64,000 bases of DNA from contig NC_057835.1 of NCBI RefSeq assembly GCF_910594005.1, positions 50,864,001-50,928,000 of the forward strand. The letters are read 5' to 3'. The translations under genes were made by a program, and so were the position numbers. The notes under the pieces are model-generated. The model made no database searches and was not told the DNA's origin. It saw only the letters and a program-made list of their open reading frames with translations. The stretch comes from Cervus elaphus (Eukaryota > Chordata > Mammalia > Artiodactyla > Cervidae). This document shows, piece after piece, positions 11,400 to 23,660 of this stretch (positions are counted from its first letter, which is position 1; each line of letters opens with the position of its first letter).

Positions 11400-11930
11400 A
11401 AGGGAACTGAATTCTATTATTAAGATTGCAGCGTTGACTTAGCTTCTTCTTTGTTGTGTGATCTCATAGCTCAGTTTCCTCAGCATAAAAACAGGTATCA
11501 TCACACTTACTTTATAGAATTGAAGCACTTATTAAATGAGATAATGCATATAAAGTGCTAATCAGAGTGAAGTGAAGTGAAAATCACTCAGTCTTGTCTG
11601 ACTCTTTGCAACGCCATAGACTGTATAGGCCATGGAATTCTCCAGGCCAGAATACTGGAGTGGGAAGCCTTTCCCTTCTCCAAGGGATCTTCCCAACCCA
11701 GGGATCGAACCCAGGTTTCCTGCATTGCAGGCAGATTCTTTTACCAGTTGAGCCACAGGGAAGCCCAAGAATCCTGGAGTGGGTAGCCTGTCCCTTCTCC
11801 AGTAGATCTTCCCAAAGCAGGAATCGAACCAGGGTCTCCTGCATTGTAGGTGGATTCTTTACCAACTGAGCTATCAGGGAAGTCTAATCAGAGTACGTGC
11901 CCCAAAATTTTAGTTAGTGTTATATGTAAC
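11400..11930 (+). mobile_element. MIR SINE, split by a Bov SINE
   Basis: Plus-strand MIR with TGTGTGATCTCATAGCTCAG, TTTCCTCAGCATAAAAACAG and TTAAATGAGATAATGCATAT, interrupted at 11569-11883. The MIR continues after the insertion. Old, diverged host for a younger element. Confidence 0.75.
11569..11883 (-). mobile_element. Bov-A2-type SINE with two units
   Basis: Minus-strand insertion of about 315 bp. On the plus strand two related units follow each other: AATACTGGAGTGGGAAGCC with GGATCGAACCCAGGTTTCC, then ATCCTGGAGTGGGTAGCC with GAATCGAACCAGGGTCTCC and a GAGCTATCAGGGAAG head. The 11-bp perfect target-site duplication CTAATCAGAGT lies at 11558-11568 and 11884-11894. Open frames through it are not genes. 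Confidence 0.92.
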
Positions 11931-14100
11931 TTGAATCACTTGAAATAGGATGCTTCATTCCATTTTTACTTGCTTAATGAAGTTTTAGTGGAATATTTTT
12001 ACAGAGAAATACTTAGGGCATATAGAGAATGTTTACTCTTGGGTTATATACAGAATGTTTAAAACATATCAGAAACATTCTGGGTTTTTCTTTTTTTTTT
12101 CAACTCCAGACCCTTAAAATTATCTTTTTCTTTGAAAAATCAAAATCAATGAGATAAGTCATCTTCATGACAAATACCCTTTTGCTACCACTGCATGTAA
12201 CTATCATTTCACCTCTGGGGAAAGACTCAGTTTTTCACTGTTTGCATGGCTTCCTATACAAAGTCCCTCCCAAGACCTGACCTCATATTACATTTTTTTT
12301 TTCTCCAGGAGTCAGCTCCTAAAGACTTCTTAATGGGATCAAACTATTGGAAAGGGAATGGATGTTACAGATGGGGAGGATAAAAATTAGTGATGGCTGA
12401 AACCAAGGGGTAATATTAGGGCGGTTATGGGACCAAAAATATAGGATAGTTTCTCCAGACTTCCTTGTTCTCATGCCCTGCATTTCCTTGCCTCTCCCAA
12501 GTTTCTTTGCCATCCTTATTCTCATGATAAAATTATTTGGCTTAATGTGGAGGGGTGAATATGATAGAAAGCATTTTCTCAGAAGCTCAGGTAGCAATGC
12601 AATTGGCTCCCAGAGTGATTACCAGGCTCTCAGCTACCACCCTTTAGATCAAGTCCAAGGAAAAATACAGGAGTTGGTGAAACAGTGCACTCAACTTATC
12701 CATGTTTTAGAATATGCCATGAAACTACCTGCATTTCCAGAAATTATGTCTATGCAGATTCTTACTATTCTCTGAATTGGTCCCTAAAAAGCAGTAAGAT
12801 TTATTGTCTTTGTTTCATGCCTTTCTTTTCAAACTTCTGATATCAAATATTTAAAGCTTTCCTAGGATCGTCTGCCAGGAAAAAAGGTGATCTGATCAAT
12901 GAATTCACATTGAAAGATGGTGACTACATGATTTTTTTCTCCCTGGGGTATATTTAAGGTCTTGTTTAAAACAAAAGAAAAAAATCATTAATAATAAACC
13001 TTTAGGGAAATTATATTGAAAGACAATTTTCAGCCACCCTTAATTTTCGTCTTCTCTGCCTATCCATAATATCTCTTTACTTTCCAATAGTCTGTTCCTA
13101 TATGGTCCTCCACCTACCTGTGGATAGTCCTAAAGGCAATATTAAGTTTATTTTTCCTTTTCATTCGCTACTTGATTTATGTGAAAATTATACTTAGAAG
13201 CATCTTTCCCCTCGTGATTATATCATGAAAGCAGTTATGCCAGATTGTAGACAAAAATGTAATTATTCATTTCAGCCTGATTCATCTTCACCTATTTTTT
13301 TTCTCTGAAATTCATTTCCTTCAGTTTCCTCCTTGAAGTCTAATCTCATTTCACTTTCCAAGGTAATGAAGGGAAAACAACAAACAGAAAAAGGGGGAAA
13401 AACTCCCAGCTGAAGTTACATGTATCTGAAAAATGAAACAGCAAAATATGTTTGATTTAATCTCAATATTAAAAAGCAAATGTTTGTTCAACATTTATAC
13501 AATTTTGCAAGTACTTTTTGATAGTGACTTTAAAAATTATCACATCATGGAGACTTGTAGGCAGTACTCTTTATGAAATAAGAGAAAATATATCACTGGA
13601 TGATTTTATCTTATACAGATAAATTTTAAGAACTTTCATAGGGGATATGTATGTCCATGATCTGTTTACCAAATTATAGCTGCCACATTGATAAAAAGAG
13701 TGGAAATACCATCTCACTTAGGTACCTGCTGTGTACCTTTTAGCTAAATTCTGGGGAATCAAACAAGAGTCAAAAAAAAAAAAAACTTGTCAAGTATCCT
13801 ATCTTTCACAATGATATTAGAGAGGCATTTGGCGGGGTTTTAATTGCTCCTAAATTCATACATCAGAAGCACCCAGTGTTCATCAGCTGAAATATTAATG
13901 TTAAATGAATCCAAACAGATTTATTTCAAAAGTTTAATGGGATGCAGGGCAGATACAAGTCAGGAGACAAAATGGGACACCAGGACTAGAATTTACACTG
14001 GAGAAAGCATAGACAGAGAGTCTTATGTCCCATGAGTTCGACTAAATCATGATTTCTAAGAGTGAGGGTCTAGAGCCTACATGATAATAATGCTCTCTAC
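11930..14100. other. unassigned single-copy sequence
   Basis: No gene or named repeat is seen. A 100-codon open frame at 12473-12775 (plus) has no recognisable domain and a composition like translated noncoding DNA. A 13-A run lies near 13775. Confidence 0.4.
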
Positions 14101-14109
14101 GTGGCTTTT

Positions 14110-14960
14110 TTCTTACTCCAATGTAGATCTAGAATCTATCACTTCTCACAACTACCCTCTGTTGTAAACTATCATCACCTCTTTCTGGATCATCACAATG
14201 GTCTCCTAACTTGTGTTCTTGGCCTCTTTTTACTTATTTCACAAAACAGCAGCCAGAGTGATCCTGAAATAACACAAATCTGATCGTGTCGCTCTTCTGT
14301 TCAACACATTGCAAAGACTACCTCTGTGGCCCAGGGTAATACCTTACAGTCCATGCAGGACCTATGAGAGGCTCTGTGTGTGCCCGCCCCTCACTAACTC
14401 TCTGACCGAGTCTCCTATCTCCCTCCACCACTTTTACTCAGCCATAACCTCCCTGGTCTTCTCGTGGCTTCCTCTGTTGCTCTCCAATTCAGAGCCTGTG
14501 TATTGTCTATTCCTATTGTTGGGAGCGGCACTATACTAGAACTTCCTGCAAAGATGGACCTGCCCCACATCTGTGCTGTCCACTATACTATCTGCCTGAG
14601 CCTAGGAGCCAGTGTATTTGGACAGCATATGTTTAGGGCCATTTTCCCTTAGTTGTGTTACTCCTTCTTTTCCTCTTCGGAATCTTTAATGCTGCTTTAC
14701 CTAAAATTTCAGTTATCTGCTTTCTCAGGATTTTTCTTTTTAGCATTTATCATTATCTACTATATTCTGGGTGTATTCGTTGTCTCTTTATTGTGTCTTT
14801 CCTCACTGTCATGTAAGCTCCAACAGAAGCAGAGAATTCTTTTTCTTAATTTGTATTGTTTTGTTTTCATTCACTGTTGCATTCCCAAGAACCTAGAACA
14901 GTATTTGGTATAGAGCAGGTTGCCCCCAAATATTTGCTTATTGAATGAATAAATGACTAT
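14110..14960 (+). mobile_element. L2 LINE 3' region
   Basis: Long plus-strand L2 relic. Landmarks in order are CAGCAGCCAGAGTGATCCTG, AATCTGATCGTGTCGCTC, CAAAGACTACCTCTGTGGCC, TGTCATGTAAGCTCCAAC, CCCAAGAACCTAGAACAG and the TTATTGAATGAATAAATGA end. Several short open frames across it are leftovers without function. A small hAT-type MITE interrupts it. Confidence 0.75.
14527..14628 (+). mobile_element. hAT-type (MER) MITE fragment inside L2
   Basis: The block from ACTATACTAGAACTTCCTGC through ATCTGTGCTGTCCACTATAC to GTATTTGGACAGCAT matches the two ends of a common old hAT-Charlie-like MITE whose ends read as TGTCCAATA / TTGGACAGC. The middle is largely deleted. It interrupts the L2 order. Family name not assigned. 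Confidence 0.5.
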
Positions 14961-16610
14961 AAATTAATACTTAATAAAACAGACATCCTGACATTTGTGT
15001 TGACACTTGCTGGGGGTATTAGAGGGGATAATAGAATAATTCAGTGTGTCTAAAATTCCCTACCACTTCTGAGTTTTGCATTACCAGAGCTAAGAGGGAA
15101 CTGTTATTAATATAATTCCAGGCGCTGGATGTTCCTGACGCTGTAAGTTATTGCACAGGTGTGTGCAATGTTTCTGCGTAAATTTTGCTCTAGCTGGGAA
15201 TCTGGGAATCCTTTCTTTCTTTCTTTTCTCCAGCTATTTGTCAGTAAAAGATAGCTTTCAGGTTATGTTCAAAAACATTCCCATTACTAAAAACAACAAA
15301 AAATTCTTTAAATTTACTTTATTGATGTGTAGTTGGTTTACAATGTTGTGTTAATAATAAACAAATTTAAACACAAAGAAAATGATTCCATGATCACTTA
15401 CTATCTTAAAAAATAAAACCTACCCCTTCAGCTGCAGCCACCTGGAAGTCTGTTATCTAACAGTATTATATTGCTTCATGCTGGGCTACATAAGGAGATA
15501 GAAATCTAATTGACAAAAACTACTCTTCTCTCAAAAGTGCATAGAATTTTACTCTATCCAATAAAAGCCCTGAATAACTTCCAAAAACCTTGAAGTAATA
15601 CATAAGTATTAATAAAAATTTCAGAATCATTCCTTTGACCTTAACCATCTTAGTCCTCAGATGGTGGCTTTAAGAGGAATGCAAGAACACCTATAACACA
15701 CTATCCACTTCATCTGATGCTAGGAGTTATCTTCCTAAGGAAATATTAGGGGATGGAGCTTAAATTTGACTTATTTCACTGAATATTGAACACTGTACCT
15801 TTTTTTTCTGGTTGGTTTGGGGAGAAGATGCTTTAAAATGTAGCGAATGTGTCCATGATTCTAACAGGATGGGAGGGCAGCTGTCTGTCTTGTCTTTTAA
15901 CCACTCCCATCCCACCCTGCCCCCACCCAGGAAAAAATAAAGTCTGACACTCATCATCAAGGTATTTTCCCCATGATTACCTACAGGTTGAATCGTTACC
16001 CTCTGAAGCAGATGGTCAATTGCCAGTCTAATCGAAGGAATTGTTATCCTTCCTCTCATCCATTGAATATGCTTTTGATACTCCTGGTGCCAGAAAATTG
16101 CTACAGGTTCAAATAGTGCCCTGTGTATTATTGAGAAACTGCATAATTGAGACTGTCAGACAGCCTCCTTTTCCCCATCCTTTTCCTTTGTGCAGGCAAA
16201 TTGTTCTACTTTTATATAATTAACGTTCAAGAACACAGCATGAGGGAATACCATGATGGGGTCTTACAACTCCATCAAAATTAAAATCATAACAATATGT
16301 AAGATAAAGAATTAGCAATAAACATAGAGTTCTCAGAGTTTAAAAAAAAGGTATATTTTCATGAGTGGGCATACTCTAGCATGAACCCACATTCTTTTGT
16401 TAGCCAAAACAACAAAACAAAAACCAAAAGGTTAACTTGGATTTTTAGTTGAAACTGTTACAAAGGCAAACTGTCCATCATGCTTCTATCACAGAACTGC
16501 AATTTTGTGTTGAAACTTATCTTGGGAAATGTGTGCTTATTAAAATTGGGAAATGCTTATAGATACAATGTCATTTATCGCTCATATTGAAGCTTAAATA
16601 GTCTCAGATT
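14960..16610. other. unassigned sequence
   Basis: Apart from the 41-bp L1 piece noted separately, I see no gene or repeat. Open frames of up to 99 codons (for example 15760-16059 minus) show no known protein features. Confidence 0.4.
15305..15345 (-). mobile_element. short L1 3'-end fragment
   Basis: TTTATTGATGTGTAGTTGG followed by TTTACAATGTTGTGTTAA is the reversed 3' end of an artiodactyl L1. Only about 40 bp remain. Confidence 0.55.
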
Positions 16611-16614
16611 CCAT

Positions 16615-16830
16615 AGACAGATGTGATGATGAGGAATGAGCATACGTGAAAAAGTCTGAATTCCAGGTCAGCTATGCCACTGACTGGCTATGTCACCTTA
16701 GGCAAGATTGAATTTTAATTCCTTCATCTTCCTACTTTATATGGTTAATTTAGGGATTAAATGTAAAGTAGATAATATATCTGGGAAGTTATGGATGTTA
16801 ATAACTTACGGATATCATCATTATTATTAA
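16615..16830 (+). mobile_element. MIR SINE
   Basis: Plus-strand MIR relic with GCTATGCCACTGACTGGC, TATGTCACCTTAGGCAAG and a TTCCTTCATCTTCCTACTTT core, then GGGATTAAATGTAAAG and an ATTATTATTAAAT tail. Confidence 0.65.
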
Positions 16831-18060
16831 ATTATGCAGATGGTATAATTATAACTAAAACGTATTTAAGAGAATGAATTCACAGAGATATAAGTAAGCC
16901 ACATCAAAGTATCAAAAGTACTTGTATTTATGTGATAGAGAAGGCTTTTTTCTAGTTTCACATATATTTCTGAACTTCATTTAATAACTTTAATTTCACT
17001 GTTAATGAAAACAGTTGTTTCTGTTTTCATACCAAAAAATCCTCCTATGCTTATCAATATGGTCTACCAGGAAAAGATAATCCTAATTATATACAGATTT
17101 ATATAAAATATGGAAATGCTTTTACAAACATTTTATGTGTGAGAAATGTCCAACTTAATTTGCCAATATAATTGTCCCCTTAACACTCTGTAAATCTGCA
17201 AAAGAAAACTAGTTTCCACTTATCAATTAACATTTTATAAAAATTATTGGATGAAGAAATGTTTTGAAATTTTTATAAACTTTTCTTCTTTGAAATGGGA
17301 AGTTCTTTTTCACTAAGACTGAACAAATTTCTATTCTAAAAACCACAAGATTTGAATAGAAATTCTGGGTAAACCATTCTTCTTATTCTAGTTTCTGCCT
17401 CACATAATAGCAACTTAAACTTTCCACAAATAGCAACTCTCTTTTTACTGAAACTTTATAGATTCACACACCTGAAAAAACTTCAGCCAGGGTTTAAGGT
17501 CATTTAATTTTTGTAAGTTCAGGAATCAAGAGTAATCATTTTTTGTGGAAAACTTTCCATAGTGTGTGTGTGTACATACATTCTTGAACACATATTGTCT
17601 CATAATGTAATGGTCCCAGCAAAACTTTCAGCATTGATTTCTTTTGGCTCTTTTTGGTCATTTTTCCTTCCTTATTTGTCCACCCCTTCTTTTTAATGTT
17701 TATTTTTCTTCATTTGTTTTTCCTCTGTATAAGATATTACAGAGTGTCTTTGGGTTTGAAAGGAAAAAAAAAAATTGAGAGAAATGATGGAAGGAAGAAA
17801 AAAAGCAGGAAACAGGAAAAGAAGAAAGAAATCTAGGACAAAAACTTTTCCTAGTTCTTTCTGTTCATAATTATCTCCGCCTTCAATGGCTGGCTAGCAA
17901 AGAGTCACATGCCTAGAAGAAAGATTCAGTGAAAATTTGCCAGGAAGTGAGGAAAACTGACTACTTTCTTTTATCCATACAGTAAAAAGACAAATAGGAC
18001 TTGAAAATGTAAATCTCCTCAACTCCACTATGAATATGAGGTAGCTGTCTTCCTTGAAAA
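16830..18060. other. unassigned sequence
   Basis: AT-rich with nothing nameable. A purine-rich A/G stretch near 17758-17835 gives a lysine-rich open frame that is only low-complexity translation. Confidence 0.45.
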
Positions 18061-18446
18061 GGTACCTCCCCCTGGAAACATCATTCCTCTCGCTGTGACT
18101 TTCAGCACATGATGAAGTTTGTTTGGCCAATTGTTCAACCTTTACATCACTCTGAGCCACCACGTAAGCATTCTTACCCCTCTCCCCCCAGAAGGTGGCA
18201 GGTCGCTTATTAAGCACATAGAAGGGAGTGTATTTTTCCTTCATCACTCTATTTATCTTTCCTTGAGAGAGAAATCTAAATGTCCCTAGTCACCTTGAGT
18301 CTTCCACGAAATGGAAAGAGCTTTGCAAAATGTCCTGCGCAGAACCCTCTGATTTCATTCACAACATGATCCGAGAGCTCAGACTAGTACTTTATCTGTC
18401 ATTAATCCCACGGCAGCACGTAGCAGCCATTAAGGGGGTTACTTAC

Positions 18447-18553
18447 CAGCTTCCACACCGATGAATATACAGAAAGGAGTAGAAAGGGAAGTTGGCAGGG
18501 TCCATGACAAACGATGACTGTGACTGGGAATGGAGACCCAGCTCCTCGGACTG
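18447..18553 (-). other. candidate noncoding or alternative exon with strong splice donor
   Basis: On the minus strand a CCCCAG acceptor-like site (18554-18559) and a near-consensus donor GGAAGCTG/GTAAGTAA (18441-18454) bracket about 107 bp. A 68-codon frame runs through it and stops exactly over the donor (TGG TAA), so any coding use would depend on splicing. The composition is richer in GC than the surroundings. No protein family is recognised, and the pyrimidine tract is weak. It could be a lncRNA exon, an unused donor or chance. Confidence 0.25.
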
Positions 18554-18649
18554 CTGGGGAGCCATCTCCCCCGTGTCAACACATAGCCCACGGGGCAGAG
18601 GTAATTTTCCCAATTTATGATCTACTGTACTTGGCATCTGTTCTGGCAC

Positions 18650-19840
18650 TGGAGACCGTGTCTATTTTGGGGATCAGTTGTATATTCCCAGATTGCCATT
18701 TTCCTCTGCTTTGCGCTGTTAAATATTCTACAGTATATTATCACTTCATTTGACTTCAGTTCTTTCCTCTGACAGTGGTGTGGGGCAGTCTGGACCCAGA
18801 GTCACTTCCTCTCTCAAACTCAATCTGTCTAAATGTCAAAAAGAAAAAAAAAAAAAAGGTAGAACTCTTTACAATCTGGCATTTCTGAGGAAATATTTGA
18901 TAGGTGTTGCGTTTCGGAAGCTCTGTTTGCTGGAGGTGGGGGGTGGGGAGGGGAGACTTGTGGTTGAAAATACTGTTACTTTCATAGTTAGCTTTTTCAG
19001 AAATGTGATATTCTGTTCTTAAAAGCCCCAGTCCCAAAAGCAGAGGCTGTGTTAACACAGAGATTTTTGTTTGTTTAAGATGGTCCTTCTCCCAATTTGT
19101 ACTCACAGATTTGAGCTATCTGGTGACAGATTTGGGCAGATGACTTCGTCCACAATTTGATAACGCTCACAAAGCTGAGAAGTGTTTCATGATTTCTTTC
19201 TTCTCTCCCCATTCCCCTCCTGGATTCTCTCCCCGCCTTCCCAAACCCCCTCACCTCCCCCCCTCAACACACACACCTTTTTGCTTTGTGTTTCCATGCT
19301 GAAAGTGTCAAACTCAGTGACATGAAAGGACAAATCCCAGAAAAGACCTTATGGAAGGTTTTGCTCCTTGCCTTTGGGGACATATGTTGGCGTTAGATAT
19401 TGTCAGGCTGTTTTGGATCTTCCTAATTAAAGGCTATCAGATATAAAATTAGAGGTGACTTCTCTAGGTCAGCAGAATTCAGTCATCATGTATTACTCTG
19501 CGGTGAAGCAGCTAGGATTAAGGAAATGTTTAACTAAAAGGACTTCTATTGAGTAACTTTCAGGAGTGCTCCTGTGCTTAGAAGCACCAATAGATGGACT
19601 AATAATGCTGAATAAATGGAGCCACATGGAAACAGGACATACCTGCTGCACCAGAGATTTCTTAACATTTAGAAGTTGGGGTAGCTTTAGTTTCAGTAAA
19701 AAAGCAGGAAAAAAAAAAAAAGAGGCATTAGTATAGTCTGAAAGCAAGAATAATGTGAAGGAGAGAAAAGGGGAATGGAAATAATTTTGGTGGAGAGCCC
19801 ACAACAGCATCAGGCACCAAGCTAGGTATAGACGGTAACT
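18650..19840. other. unassigned sequence with a C-rich tract
   Basis: No gene or named repeat. It holds a G-rich block at 18934-18953, A-rich 18840-18857 and a C-rich potential quadruplex tract (separate entry). Confidence 0.4.
19231..19263 (-). other. potential G-quadruplex tract
   Basis: Four cytosine runs of four, three, five and seven, with loops of five, three and six bases on the plus strand, fit a G-quadruplex motif on the minus strand. A short CA-repeat (19266-19278) follows. Confidence 0.5.
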
Positions 19841-19985
19841 CATTTAACTGTCAGGCCATTACCGGGAGATGTTTCTCTCTCCACTTTCAAAATGGAGAAA
19901 CTGAGGCTCAGCCAAAAACAACTAATTGCCTAAGATTGCAACATTCATAAATAGCAGAGCTAGAATTTTTTTCCCCTCTTTGTTA
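19840..19985 (-). mobile_element. MIR SINE
   Basis: The plus strand reads AAAATGGAGAAACTGAGGCT then CTAATTGCCTAAGATTGCAA and TAGCAGAGCTAGAAT. This is the classic reverse MIR core. Confidence 0.75.
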
Positions 19986-19989
19986 CTAA

Positions 19990-22280
19990 GTTTATACACT
20001 TCCTATAAGTCTAAACTAAGATCTCAAATCTCTGTTGACCAGGCTTTTTTTTCCCCCCCTGCTTCTTCTTTTTCTTTCTTCACAGACTTGTCTGCTTCCT
20101 AAGACTTGAAGCAGATTGTCAACCTTCAAAATCATTGCCCACTCATCTGGCTAGTATGCATGCAAGGCAAAAGGAAAATTTACTCTGAATTAGAGGAATC
20201 ATCACTGATTTCATTTCTTTAGCTCACAAGGACAAAGGTATATTGGTAAGGGGGGGGGGAGAAATAGTCTAATAAATATTTTCAATTCATTTTTAATTTG
20301 AAAAAATATTGTGAAATATTTTTAAACTTTAAGCTATTTTGCATGGAAGGATGTTATAATTACTGTAATCACTGTCCCAGACATTGAAGAAGAAAGAAGC
20401 TACATGAAAATATCAACCAAAATGTATTAGGTTTCAGGTGATTACAACCCTAGCTTTGAAAATAGCTACAACTGTTTTTTCTGTATTTTTAATAACTTGT
20501 TGCCATGAAAATATTCAAGATCACCTGAGTTCAATTTATGACAAAAGAGGAGCCTGATTTTTTAATGTCATTCAGATACATTTTTAAATCAATAAAATTT
20601 CCAAGACAGAATTTCCTATTTTTCAAGTTTGGCAGAGTTTTGGTAAGGAATTCAGGATCTCTTCCCACCCTTCCAAAGTGGGGTTATTTTCCAGAAGAAC
20701 TGCCAATACTTCAGTTATCTTCTTGGAAGAAACAAAGTGGTCTGGTTCCCCTGCTGCCTTATGAGTTATTCCTTAACTCGACAGGAATAAGCCTGTTCCC
20801 TTATACTCACATAGCAGAGGCTGGATATTTGAGCCTGATTTTTGGCTCTTTCATCTGAACTCTTCCTCCATTGGCAAGCCTGTGTTCTGGATGGTTCCTC
20901 TTTTATCAGAGACACTTTCTGTCTTACATGTTCATGGGTCCATATCGCAGCCTAGCAGTGGTAGAGGCAGACAGTCATGGGGAGATCTGACCATCATATT
21001 CCTCTTACTCTGTGACCAAAAGAAAATTAAAAAAAAAAAAAAAAAAAGCTCCAATAACAGAGACATTTAGTCCAGTCTGCCTACAACATGAAGCTGAAGC
21101 CAAGAGCAATTTACCCCATGTTACTCCTTCCTTTCACTTTCATTAAATGTAATCTTTTTGAATATTCTTCAGTGGTGACATCTAATGCCACCCCTAAATT
21201 TCTTTTTTTTTTTTTAATTAAAAGGAAAAAAATGCCTGAAGGAACAAAAAGCTGTAGGGCTTCTGACAAAATATTTTAGAAGGTAAATGATAGCTACAGA
21301 CTCCAATCACTATCATATAATTAGACTGTTCAAACAGAAAAAATATGACTCCAGAATGTTGCATTCTTCCTGACAACATGACATGACATGTTTTGGATCA
21401 TATTGGGAGCAGGCTTGGGTTATAGTCATGGAAACTTATTATATACACACATAGACACACATACATAAATACCACATATGTCTGTGCATATTTGGTGTAT
21501 ATAATGTGCGACTGTTAAGTGGAATCTATTTAGGAAGAGAATAGTAAGTTATTTAGGGAATGTGTGTACTCAGTTAAGTGGGGATTTTTTCTAAAGCCAC
21601 TAGTAGGAACCATAAAGTTGCTTTATCAACAAACAAAGAGGCTACCTTCTTCATCTCTGTATCATTTGGACAAAAAGTAGTAGAGAATTCTGTTTCTGTT
21701 GTATCTTTGAAGTTTATAAACACATCAAGGGGGCAAGCACACCCCAACATTTCAATTTAAAACCTTTATATTTTTAATATGCACATTGAAATAAGAAGAC
21801 TGTATGAAGAGAGATTTATATTCCTGGTATAAGTCTGATTCATATCGTTCCAGCGGTGTTTTTGTTTTATTTCCATCGATCACTAAGATTTCTCTAGAAA
21901 AACCACACTGTGTTTACTAAATAGCCTGTAGCAAAGAGGACAAGGAAAGGGCCATAGTTTTCTATCAGATTCATAGAAAAGGGTTCCTTTCAGGGAAGAA
22001 AGAACCTTGAAGTGTTTGCCAAGAATGTGAAATTCCTGGTGTATCTAGAGTTCAAGTGTCTTATTAGTGATTCTTACATAGTAAAGAATTTTAAGTAGAG
22101 AGAAAGATTTTTTTTAATAGTATATATTCCAAGGGAACTAGATTGAGAAACTGGACAACCTCAGTGATCCATGAAAAACTTACATATACCTAGGGACTGA
22201 CACTGACCTCAGCTGTTCCTGAAACCTGGATTAAACCATTTGTATTGGAAATCTAGTTGAGTTTCATTCACTTCCTTTAT
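19990..22280. other. unassigned sequence
   Basis: No gene or named repeat. There are homopolymer runs: T/C at 20046-20059, G at 20251-20259, A at 21029-21047 and T at 21203-21216. Short open frames are uninformative. Confidence 0.4.
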
Positions 22281-22410
22281 TTACCAGTATCTACTGGCTG
22301 CCATAAACTGTGCTGTGTGCTAGAGTTATGGGAACAGAGTCCCTGCTCTCGAAGTTCATACGCTAGTGGCAGAGAAAGCAATTAAACACAACACCATTAG
22401 AAGCGATCAG
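22280..22410. repeat. ancient interspersed-repeat-like block, unclassified
   Basis: The CTGTGCTGTGTGCTAGAGTT, ATGGGAACAGAGTCCCTGCT and ACGCTAGTGGCAGAGAAAGC order is that of the same old family-like block seen at 9550 and 53620. The family is not named here. Confidence 0.4.
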
Positions 22411-22466
22411 TAGTATGAAAACACTAGGTCGAGTGGGGTTTGAAGGGAATGATTGAAGAACACTTT

Positions 22467-23198
22467 ATTTTTTCAAACTTCTAACTTTTTGTTTTGTATA
22501 AGGGTATAGCTGATTAACAATGTTGTGGTGAACAGTGAGCGGACTCAGTCATACATATGCATGTATCCATTTTCCTTCAAACCCTCCTCCCATCCAGGCT
22601 GGCATATAGCGTTGTGTAGAGTTCCATGTGCTATACAACAGATCATTTTTGGTTATCCATTTTTAATATAACAGTGTATACATGACCTTCCCAAACTCCC
22701 TAAATATCCCTTCCCCTTGGTAACCATAGATTCCTTTTCTAAGTCTGTGAGTCTCTTTCTGCTTTGTAAAATAAGTTCATTTGTATCATTTATTTTTTAA
22801 GATTCCACATATAAAAGTTGTCATATGCTATTTCTCCTCCTATGTCTGACTTACTTCACTCAGTATGATACTCTCTGGGTCCATCCATGTTGCTGCAAAT
22901 GACAGTATTTCATTCTTTTTAATGGCTGAGTAATATCCCATTGTATATTGTACCACATCTTCTTTATCCAGTCCTCTGTCAATGGACGTTTAGATTGTTT
23001 CTATGTCTTGGCTATTGTAAACAGTGCTGCAATGAACAGTGGAGTGCATTTTTAACTTTCAGATCATGTTTTTCTCTGGATATATGCCCAGCAGTGGGAT
23101 TAGTGGGTCATATGGCAGGTCTATTTTTGTTTTTGTAAGGCACCTCCACACTCCTCTCCATGGTGGGAATAATTTACATTCCCACCAGCAGTGTAGAA
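22467..23198 (-). mobile_element. L1 LINE 3' end, 5'-truncated
   Basis: About 730 bp of L1 in minus orientation. On the plus strand: GTATAGCTGATTAACAATG, GTTCCATGTGCTATACAACA, GGCTGAGTAATATCCCATTG, GCTGCAATGAACAGTGGAG and ATTCCCACCAGCAGTGTAG. It covers the 3' UTR and the C-terminal end of ORF2. The 12-bp perfect target-site duplication GAAGAACACTTT lies at 22455-22466 and 23199-23210. Confidence 0.95.
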
Positions 23199-23313
23199 GA
23201 AGAACACTTTCTGAATAGCATGACTGCACCACTGAATGCTCTAGGATGAACACAGAAGGGGCGGGTGTTCCAAACCTGACCAGGAAGAAAAACCAGAAAA
23301 CCTCAAGCCATTT

Positions 23314-23533
23314 GCTGCTGCTGCTGAGTCGCTCAGTCACGTTGATTCTTTGTGACCCCAAGGACTGTAGCTGGGCAGGCTCCTCTGTCCATGGAATTTT
23401 CCAGGCAAGAATGCTGGAGTGGGTTGCCATTTCCTTCTCCACAGTATCTTCCCAACCCAGAGATTAAACCACATCTTGTACATCCTGCACTGGAAGGAGG
23501 ATTCTTTACTGCTGTGTCACCTGGGAAGTCCAT
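23314..23533 (-). mobile_element. Bov-tA SINE
   Basis: Full-length minus-strand copy. On the plus strand it runs from TGCTGCTGCTGAGTCGCTC through GCAAGAATGCTGGAGTGG to the head GTGTCACCTGGGAAGTCC. The target-site duplication is TCAAGCCATTT (23303-23313) and TCAAGGCATTT (23534-23544), one mismatch in 11. The CTG-repeat end is typical of the younger subfamily. Confidence 0.95.
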
Positions 23534-23660
23534 TCAAGGCATTTACTAGCCAAATATATTAGATCCTAAACAGTAGACAGGAATCAAATCTATTCCTTGC
23601 ACACACCAGTATTTGGAATTTATTCTCAGAGCTTGGAGAGTCTACTGATGGATTTTTATT

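Noticed and set aside
11584..11869. Overlapping open frames of 68-93 codons on both strands
   Set aside because: They lie inside the two-unit Bov-A SINE. The peptides (LPCPPPGDLPDPGI-like, YSGLENSMA-like) are the standard translations of this SINE and recur at other copies.
12473..12775. 100-codon plus-strand open frame
   Set aside because: No domain, no codon pattern typical of genes, no splice or promoter context. Expected by chance in a window this size.
18756..19106. 116-codon minus-strand frame with a polyphenylalanine run
   Set aside because: The run is an A-tract read in reverse, and the rest has no recognisable content.
23059..23442. 127-codon minus-strand open frame
   Set aside because: It begins in a Bov-tA SINE, crosses the target site and ends in an L1 ORF2 remnant (LLHCWWECK). 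It is an accidental fusion, not a gene.
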